Below are positions 58,150 through 64,000 of a stretch of 64,000 nucleotides of DNA, piece after piece. Source of the stretch: JANJTB01 sp032027125. Lineage in GTDB: Bacteria > Bacteroidota > Ignavibacteria > Kapaibacteriales > UBA2268. A program made the translations under genes and the position numbers. The stretch covers positions 3,988,117-4,052,116 of the forward strand of contig JAVSMQ010000001.1 in assembly GCA_032027125.1 (NCBI GenBank), read 5' to 3'. Numbering within the stretch: position 1 is the first letter of the stretch; the number at the start of each line of letters is the position of its first letter. The notes below the pieces were generated by a model, which saw nothing but the letters and a program-made list of their open reading frames with translations, made no database searches and had not been told where the DNA came from.

Positions 58150-58824
58150 ATGAGGTATTTAATATATGTCGTTTTTATTTATTTAAGTATTCAGAGTTTG
58201 TTTGCAGAGCCGAAATTGCAAATTGAACAATTTAATAAAATTGATACAGTTTCACCTGGAAATTATCATTATAAAATTAAATTAAGTAATGTTGGCAATG
58301 AGTTATTAAAAATTAATTCAATATCTACAACTTGCGGCTGCACTGTTTCATATAAAGATTCAATGGAGATTTTATCAAATCAATTCGACTTTTTAGAACT
58401 TGATATAGATTTAAAACATTCTAATGCTCTTAAAGAAATTATAGTAATAATTGAGTCTAATGATTTACTTTCGCCAATTCAAAATATTAACTTAAATTTT
58501 TATATTTTGAATGACCTGAAATTTTATCCTAAGCAACTACCTTCTTATAGTCGTATGAATATTGGTGATGAAATAACTTTAAAGGTGCAAATCAAGAATT
58601 TTGGAACTGACTTGATTACTATTTATAAACCTTATTTGGCTGATATTGATGTAGGTGAAATATTGTCTGTTTTACCTGATGTGAGAATAATAAAAGGTAA
58701 GGAAACGATTGAATTATTAGTCAAAATGAAAATTTTAAAAAAAGAACAAATAATTACAAAACTAATAATTCCAACTTCAAGCATACATAATTCAAGCCAT
58801 GAGTATTTGTTTGTATTGAATTGA
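58150..58824 (+). CDS. DUF1573-family secreted protein
   Basis: 224 residues. Signal peptide 1-19 (ending SLFAEPK). The first mature domain (20-120) is the DUF1573/ASH-type immunoglobulin-like fold, with the hallmark INSISTTCGCTVSY and LDIDLKHSN. The second half (130-224) is a similar beta-sandwich (VQIKNFGTDLITIYKPYL). Such proteins are common in Bacteroidota envelopes, often in T9SS-rich or gliding loci, but their role is not known. The gene is 5 bp after the BNR-like gene, so it probably belongs to module B. Confidence 0.82.
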   Translation: MRYLIYVVFIYLSIQSLFAEPKLQIEQFNKIDTVSPGNYHYKIKLSNVGNELLKINSISTTCGCTVSYKDSMEILSNQFDFLELDIDLKHSNALKEIIVIIESNDLLSPIQNINLNFYILNDLKFYPKQLPSYSRMNIGDEITLKVQIKNFGTDLITIYKPYLADIDVGEILSVLPDVRIIKGKETIELLVKMKILKKEQIITKLIIPTSSIHNSSHEYLFVLN

Positions 58825-59136
58825 TAAAAATAAATTCGTGATATAGGTGATTTCTTTAGAGTTATGTAAAAACCTGTCTCTAAAACGAATTGATACTTCC
58901 CACTTCCCCGCCGGAGTCTATTATATCCGCATCGGTGACAAAGTAGAGAAATTTTTGAAGATGTAATCAAACCAACCATATCCCTTCCTTCTTACAGGAG
59001 GGGATTTTTTGTTTCTATTATTCCCAAACTTTAATTTTCATTATTATTTTTCGCTTCAAATACTTACTTTAGTATTTTAATTTTGGACAATTCCGGAAAT
59101 AAAATTTCGAGGAGTTAAATAATATGGAGAAAAGAT
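58825..59136. other. 312-bp spacer with T9SS debris
   Basis: It holds an orphan T9SS tail (58889-58966), an imperfect terminator-like hairpin ATCCCTTCCT/AGGAGGGGAT plus T-run (58980-59012), and the AT-rich leader of the aldehyde dehydrogenase gene. A GGAGTTAAATAATATGG near 59111 looks like a ribosome site for a start at 59124, but the true frame opens at 59137. Confidence 0.55.
58889..58966 (+). pseudogene. Orphan T9SS sorting-domain tail
   Basis: 26 codons reading IDTSHFPAGVYYIRIGDKVEK, then FLKM and TAA. This is exactly the final strand pair and basic end of a type A sorting domain, with no upstream coding context. It closely matches the end of the fragment at 22234-22473. Confidence 0.65.
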
Positions 59137-60618
59137 ATGAAAAAATTTAAAAATTACATCAACGGAGAATGGGTTGAGCCTGTAGAAGGGAAATACTTCC
59201 AGAATATTTCACCAGCCAACCGCGAAGATATTATCGGAGAATTTGCCGATTCAAATCAGGAAGATGTCAATAATGCTGTAGCTGCTGCCAGAGCCGCATT
59301 TAAATCATGGAGCAGAATGCCTGCACCTAAACGCGGTGATATTATCAAAAAAGCCGGTGATATTTTCGTAAGAAGAAAAAAAGAATTAGCAGAAATTATG
59401 ACCCGCGAGATGGGCAAGCCAACCTTCGAGACTGAGGGCGATGTTCAGGAAGCAATTGATACAGCCTATTATTCTGCCTCCGAGACAAGAAGATTATTCG
59501 GTTTTACGGCACCTTCCGAAATGGAAAACAAGATGAATCTGTCATTCCGTACACCGATTGGAGTTTGCGGCATAATAACAGCATGGAATTTTCCGGTAGC
59601 AGTGCCGTCGTGGAAAATTTTACCGGGATTAGCTGCAGGCAATACAATTGTTTATAAACCTTCAAAAGAATCACCGCATTCAGGTGTAATTTTTGCGGAA
59701 ATACTTGAAGAAGCAGGTGTGCCAAGAGGTGTGTTCAATCTTGTTCTCGGGAAAGGTTCGATGGGCAATATGATTGTTGAACACCCCGAAGTAAATCTAA
59801 TTGGTTTTACAGGTTCAACCGAGATTGGAACTAAATTAGGCGAGATTTGCGGTCGGATGAATAAAAAAGTTTCCCTTGAAATGGGCGGCAAGAATGCACA
59901 GATAGTGCTTGATGATGCTAATCTCGAACTTGCTGTCGAAGGTGCTTTATGGGGTGCTTTCGGTACAACAGGTCAGCGTTGTACAGCAACTTCAAGAGTG
60001 ATATGCGAAAAAGGTATTTATGATAAATTCATTGAAGTTATTACAGAAAGAGCAATTAAATTAAAACTTGGCGATGGACTTGTTAAAGGTACTGAAGTTG
60101 GACCGGTAATTCACGAAAAATCGCTTCAAAACTGTCAGAAATATGTTAATATCGGTATTGAAGACGGCGGCAGACTCGTTTGCGGCGGTGAACCTGCTAC
60201 TGATGGAGATTTGGCTAAAGGATTCTTCTTCAAACCAACAATAATAGCAGACGTTACTGTTGATAACAGACTTTTTAATGAAGAAGTTTTTGGTCCTGTA
60301 CTTTCTATAACAAAAGCCGAAAATTTTGAGCACGCAATCGAACTACAAAATCATTGCATTTACGGATTATCTTCTTCAATCTTTACCCGTGATGTAAACA
60401 AGGCATTTTTAGCTATTCGCGAAATCGAGGCTGGGATAACTTATATCAATGCACCAACTATCGGGGCAGAGGCACATATGCCTTTTGGCGGCGTTAAAGG
60501 TACCGGAAATGGTCATCGCGAAGGTGGATGGACTGTATTTGATATTTTCACCGAGTGGAAAACTGTATATATTGATTATTCGGATAAACTTCAAAGAGCA
60601 CAAATAGATAATTATTGA
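59137..60618 (+). CDS. NAD(P)-dependent aldehyde dehydrogenase
   Basis: 493 residues, full-length ALDH. Landmarks are FKNYINGEWVEP, TAWNFPVAVPSWK (cofactor pocket), KPSKESPHSG, FTGSTEIGTK, the general base Glu248 in SLEMGGKN, and the nucleophile Cys282 in FGTTGQRCTATS. The 34-residue Glu-to-Cys spacing is canonical. It also has EEVFGPVLS and PFGGVKGTGNGHREGG. It oxidises an aldehyde to the acid; the sequence is nearest in feel to ALDH7, succinate-semialdehyde or dioxovalerate types, so the substrate is open. Monocistronic, with its own terminator. Confidence 0.93.
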   Translation: MKKFKNYINGEWVEPVEGKYFQNISPANREDIIGEFADSNQEDVNNAVAAARAAFKSWSRMPAPKRGDIIKKAGDIFVRRKKELAEIMTREMGKPTFETEGDVQEAIDTAYYSASETRRLFGFTAPSEMENKMNLSFRTPIGVCGIITAWNFPVAVPSWKILPGLAAGNTIVYKPSKESPHSGVIFAEILEEAGVPRGVFNLVLGKGSMGNMIVEHPEVNLIGFTGSTEIGTKLGEICGRMNKKVSLEMGGKNAQIVLDDANLELAVEGALWGAFGTTGQRCTATSRVICEKGIYDKFIEVITERAIKLKLGDGLVKGTEVGPVIHEKSLQNCQKYVNIGIEDGGRLVCGGEPATDGDLAKGFFFKPTIIADVTVDNRLFNEEVFGPVLSITKAENFEHAIELQNHCIYGLSSSIFTRDVNKAFLAIREIEAGITYINAPTIGAEAHMPFGGVKGTGNGHREGGWTVFDIFTEWKTVYIDYSDKLQRAQIDNY

Positions 60619-60642
60619 AATATTTAACTTTTGATTAATAAA

Positions 60643-60676
60643 AAATGTCCGGTATTTTAGAAAATGCCGGACATTT
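60643..60676 (+). terminator. Terminator after the aldehyde dehydrogenase gene
   Basis: Arms AAATGTCCGGTATTTT and AAAATGCCGGACATTT with one G-U pair and a 2-nt loop, then a T-rich tract. Confidence 0.75.
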
Positions 60677-60711
60677 GATTTTTAAATTCAACTATCACAA
60701 TCGCGATATTT

Positions 60712-60772
60712 AAATCCCCCTGCTCGCTACGCTCGCTTTCCCCCTTTGAAAAAGGGGGATTAAGGGGGATTT
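60712..60772. repeat. Palindromic intergenic repeat
   Basis: An AATCCCCCT...GAAAAAGGGGGATTAAGG element, with a CGCTACGCTCGC centre, in the gap between convergent genes. It shares blocks with 280-310, 525-547 and 21700-21760. Confidence 0.65.
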
Positions 60773-60853
60773 CTTCAACTTACTTCGAAATTGCAATTTA
60801 CGAATCATAAAAAAAACTATTACATTTTGGTTATAATATCAGGAGTGCAAAAA

Positions 60854-61405
60854 TTAATTCAGTGTGTTTTCGCCGGCATGCCAGTTACAGGGAGTTAATT
60901 TGCCTGACTGGAGTGCTGTTAATACACGTAGGATTTCTTCAGTATTTCTGCCGACGTCTTCGTTATGAATTACCGAATATACCAATACGCCATCAGGATT
61001 GATGATATATGTACCGCGGAGGGCATAACCTTCTTCTTCTTTCAACACTTCATAATTTCTGGAAATTGAACGGGTAAAATCAGCAAGCATAGCAAAAGGA
61101 AGTTTCTTAAGACCCGGGTGGGAAGAACGCCAAGCAAGATGCGAGTGTTTGCTGTCTGTTGAGCAGGCTATAACTTCACAATTCAATTCCTTAAATGCAG
61201 GGTATGTTCTGCCAAAATCTTCAATCTCGGTTGGGCATACGAAAGTAAAATCAAGGGGATAAAAAAACAACACTACCCACTGACCTTGATAATCACTTAA
61301 TCCAATCTCTTTGAAAGCAGTATCGGAATTCAGCAAAGTTGCATCTCCGCCAATAAGTGCAGTACCATTAAATTCGGGTGCAGGTTTACCAACTAATAAA
61401 CTCAT
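60854..61405 (-). CDS. Typical 2-Cys peroxiredoxin (AhpC/Prx1 family)
   Basis: 183 residues. The thioredoxin-like fold has the peroxidatic Cys57 in PLDFTFVCPTEI and the resolving Cys173 in GKLTPCNWHAGE. It reduces hydrogen peroxide, organic peroxides and peroxynitrite, with electrons from thioredoxin or AhpF (not in the window). The closing residues lack the YF tail of peroxide-sensitive forms, so it is probably of the robust bacterial type. Length and motifs are normal. Confidence 0.93.
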   Translation of the reverse strand: MSLLVGKPAPEFNGTALIGGDATLLNSDTAFKEIGLSDYQGQWVVLFFYPLDFTFVCPTEIEDFGRTYPAFKELNCEVIACSTDSKHSHLAWRSSHPGLKKLPFAMLADFTRSISRNYEVLKEEEGYALRGTYIINPDGVLVYSVIHNEDVGRNTEEILRVLTALQSGKLTPCNWHAGENTLN

Positions 61406-61573
61406 AATTTTCTCCTATAATATTTTTAAAAGGTAATTTAATTTAAAAAATTAACGATGTTAAAAGTATATTAGTGTTAGTTAAAAATTATGAAATTGCA
61501 ATTCAATACAGATTTAATCGTAAACAACTTCCTAAGTTTACATAAATGATTTTTTATATTTCACAATGAGATT

Positions 61574-63922
61574 ATGAGTTCAGATAAAAAAATTAAATCT
61601 TTGGTAATAGTCGAATCCCCGGCTAAAGCCAAAACAATTGAGAAGATTTTAGGTAAGGATTTTTATGTTACTTCAAGTGTTGGACATATCAGGGATTTAC
61701 CCAAAAAAGATATGTCAATTGACATAAAAAACGGTTTTTTACCAAAATATGAAATTTCACCCGAAAAGAAAAAAACAGTCGCAGATTTAAAAAAACTTGT
61801 TAAGGATAGTGAAACCGTCTGGCTTGCTACCGACGAAGACCGTGAGGGAGAGGCAATTGCCTGGCATTTATGCGAAGCTCTCGGATTAGACTATAAGAAA
61901 ACAAAAAGAATAGTTTTTCACGAAATAACAAAAGCAGCAATAACAAAAGCAGTAAGCAATCCAAGAATTATTGACAAACACTTGGTTGATGCACAGCAGG
62001 CGAGGAGAATTCTTGACAGACTTGTTGGATATGAATTATCACCTGTTTTGTGGAAAAAAGTTAAAAAGGGGCTGTCGGCAGGACGTGTTCAGTCTGTTGC
62101 TGTCAGAGTTATTGTTGAGCGGGAAAGGGAAATCGAGTCATTCAATTCTGAATCATCATTCAAAATTGTCGGCGAATTTCTAACTGAGCAAGGCAAAAAG
62201 TTCAATGCGGAGTTGAAAAAACGTTTTAAAACATTGAATGAAGCCCAAAAATTTCTTGAATTAGTAAAAGATGCACATTATACTGTTTCGGATTTAATTG
62301 TAAAACCCGGCAAAAAATCACCTTCGCCTCCCTTTACAACTTCGACATTGCAGCAGGAAGCAAGCCGTAAGTTAAATTTTTCCGTTAAACAAACTATGGT
62401 GGTTGCTCAGAAGTTATATGAGTCGGGTAAAATTACTTATATGAGAACCGATTCTTTGAACTTGTCTGAATCAGCCATTGAAAATGCAAGTGATTTTATA
62501 ACCTCAGAATTTGGTAAAAAATATTCTAAGCCCCGCAGGTTCAAAACTAAAAACGAATCAGCTCAGGAAGCTCACGAGGCAATCAGACCGACAGATATGA
62601 CGGTATCGGAGATAAAAGCAGACAGAGACCTGTCAAGGCTCTATGAATTGATTTGGAAGCGTACCGTTGCAAGCCAGATGGCTGATGCCGAGCTTGAAAA
62701 AACAGTTGCAAACATTGATATTTCAAACTCAGAAGAATTATTTGTCGCTACGGGTGAAGTAATCAAATTCGACGGCTTTTTGACGGTATATATGGAATCT
62801 TCGGAAGACGAAAACGGTGAAGAAAATGACAGCAAAATGCTCCCGATTATTCGAAAAGGGGAGAACCCTGATTGTGAAAAAATTACCGGCAGACAGACAT
62901 TTAAAAATCCTCCTGCAAGATACACTGAAGCAAGTCTTGTAAAAAAACTCGAAGAAATGGGTATCGGCAGACCATCTACTTATGCTCCGACAATCTCTAC
63001 CATTCAGGATAGGGGATATGTAGAAAAAAGTGACCGCGAAGGTTCAGAGAGGACTTATTCAACATTGGAACTTATCGGAAATATTCTGAAAGTTGAAGAG
63101 AAAACAGAGATAACAGGTACAGAACGTTCCAAGTTATTTCCAACAGATATGGGTTTGGTTGTTAATGATTTTCTTGTCAAACATTTTCCCGAAATTGTTG
63201 ATTTCAATTTTACCGCACTTGTAGAACAGGAATTTGATGAAATTGCAGATGGAAAGCTTGAATGGCAGACAATGATTGCAAATTTTTATCAACCATTCCA
63301 CCTGACTGTCCAGAATTCAGCCGACATTTCAAGAGATGAGTCATCAAATACACGTGAATTGGGTATTGACCCAAAATCCGGACGACCGGTTTATGTTAGA
63401 ATCGGTCCTTATGGTCCGATGTACCAACTAGGTGATAAAGAGGATGAAATTAAACCTAAATTTGCTTCTCTTCCTAAAGGAATGAGAATGGAACAGGCAA
63501 CAATCGAAGATGCTGTCAAATTGTTTGAGCTCCCACGTCATGTCGGTATAGCTTCCGATGGACTTGAAATCACTTCGCAGATCGGCAGATTTGGACCTTA
63601 TCTAAAACATGGAAGCACATTTGCATCAATATCAGAAGATGAAATTTTCAGTATTGATATTGAAGAATCCGAAGCAAGAATCGCAGCTAAGAAAACAGCT
63701 TCAGCAGGTGCAAACATAAAAGATTTCAAAGAAAACGACAAAATAAAAGTTAAGAGCGGCAGATTTGGTCCTTATGTCACTGACGGCAAAGTAAATGCAA
63801 AGATTCCAAAAGGTACTGCACCTGATTCATTGACTTATGAAGAGTGTGTTGCTTTGATTGAAAATTCATCTTCAAAGAAAAAAACAACTTCAAGAGGGAG
63901 AACCACAGAATCGGCAAAGTAG
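61574..63922 (+). CDS. topA: DNA topoisomerase I (type IA)
   Basis: 782 residues. TOPRIM domain (3-115: VIVESPAKAKTIEKILG, TDEDREGEAIAWHL). The type IA core has VDAQQARRILDRLVGYELSP, SAGRVQSVA and the catalytic Tyr289 in GKITYMRTDS, plus EAHEAIRPTD and MGIGRPSTYAPTI. Instead of C-terminal zinc fingers it has three RFGPYxxxG-type topoisomerase C-terminal repeats (GPYGPMYQLGD, IGRFGPYLKHG, SGRFGPYVTDG) and a basic Ser/Lys tail. It relaxes negative supercoils. This architecture is common in the FCB group. Confidence 0.96.
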   Translation: MSSDKKIKSLVIVESPAKAKTIEKILGKDFYVTSSVGHIRDLPKKDMSIDIKNGFLPKYEISPEKKKTVADLKKLVKDSETVWLATDEDREGEAIAWHLCEALGLDYKKTKRIVFHEITKAAITKAVSNPRIIDKHLVDAQQARRILDRLVGYELSPVLWKKVKKGLSAGRVQSVAVRVIVEREREIESFNSESSFKIVGEFLTEQGKKFNAELKKRFKTLNEAQKFLELVKDAHYTVSDLIVKPGKKSPSPPFTTSTLQQEASRKLNFSVKQTMVVAQKLYESGKITYMRTDSLNLSESAIENASDFITSEFGKKYSKPRRFKTKNESAQEAHEAIRPTDMTVSEIKADRDLSRLYELIWKRTVASQMADAELEKTVANIDISNSEELFVATGEVIKFDGFLTVYMESSEDENGEENDSKMLPIIRKGENPDCEKITGRQTFKNPPARYTEASLVKKLEEMGIGRPSTYAPTISTIQDRGYVEKSDREGSERTYSTLELIGNILKVEEKTEITGTERSKLFPTDMGLVVNDFLVKHFPEIVDFNFTALVEQEFDEIADGKLEWQTMIANFYQPFHLTVQNSADISRDESSNTRELGIDPKSGRPVYVRIGPYGPMYQLGDKEDEIKPKFASLPKGMRMEQATIEDAVKLFELPRHVGIASDGLEITSQIGRFGPYLKHGSTFASISEDEIFSIDIEESEARIAAKKTASAGANIKDFKENDKIKVKSGRFGPYVTDGKVNAKIPKGTAPDSLTYEECVALIENSSSKKKTTSRGRTTESAK

Positions 63923-64000
63923 ATTTGATTTTGGAGACATTTGAGCTCTGACCGGTTTCAGCAAAAAATTGCTTTATCTGCAGAATGTTGATTCAATAGT

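Noticed and set aside
1..64000. tRNA, rRNA, riboswitch or replication origin
   Set aside because: I found no cloverleaf with a CCA-adjacent acceptor stem, no rRNA-like sequence and no DnaA-box cluster. A covariance-model scan would be needed to exclude small RNAs.

Overview
The window looks like a chromosome segment of an AT-rich, Gram-negative member of the Bacteroidota/Chlorobi (FCB) superphylum, possibly Kapabacteria- or Ignavibacteria-like. The evidence is type IX secretion (T9SS) C-terminal sorting domains, a TonB-dependent receptor with an N-terminal CarboxypepD_reg-like domain, many short lipoproteins, weak Shine-Dalgarno use with several TTG starts, tryptophan 2,3-dioxygenase with kynureninase, and an exosortase H/IPTL-CTERM pair. 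This placement is inferred from gene content only. No rRNA or tRNA gene was recognised. The sequence is a draft: there is a 146-base N run (21911-22056), a patch of scattered Ns (45467-45674), and single Ns at 13970 and 50098 that both lie where gene logic breaks.

Layout. 1-686: a 21-bp tandem array and a 440-bp nested inverted-repeat element. 687-2100: an FN3-domain protein and three hairpins. 2125-19011: a surface-polysaccharide (O-antigen-like) locus, all on the plus strand and mostly with overlapping or near-abutting genes. It holds two FdtA-type ketoisomerases and an FdtB-type aminotransferase (a dTDP-3-amino-3,6-dideoxyhexose route), an ATP-grasp/HAD fusion, a beta-propeller glycosidase-like protein, a FemAB/GNAT-like acyltransferase, a TagF-like transferase, a methyltransferase, a Wzx flippase, three glycosyltransferases, and a GT-C membrane protein with an extraordinary repeat-filled insert of about 1,280 residues. 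19012-22500: repeat-rich debris around a hipBA toxin-antitoxin pair, a glycosyltransferase cut by IS21-like terminal repeats, and an orphan T9SS tail.

22575-42000 is mostly housekeeping: rlmN, ptsH-ptsI, a dihydroorotate-dehydrogenase-like gene with rex, an envelope operon (lipoproteins, TonB receptor, beta-barrels, glycerophosphodiester phosphodiesterase), gcvT, a ComEA-like helix-hairpin-helix protein, an orphan nuoC, a WD40-like T9SS protein and an S9 peptidase. 42187-45945 is an exosortase-H island on the minus strand: xrtH, a partner membrane protein, an IPTL-CTERM substrate, a second broken IPTL copy, and a secreted protein ending in a domain that resembles the C-terminal domain of Bacillus BclA. 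46218-48678 is a translationally coupled kynA-kynU-membrane protein operon, followed by an IS4-family transposase.

50389-58824 holds the most unusual system in the window: two related modules, each led by an ECF sigma factor and each encoding a homologous cysteine-rich secreted protein followed by a short T9SS-tailed protein. Module A also has an apparent anti-sigma protein fused to a beta-barrel-like domain; module B adds a BNR-like T9SS protein and a DUF1573 protein. The window closes with aldehyde dehydrogenase, a 2-Cys peroxiredoxin and topA.
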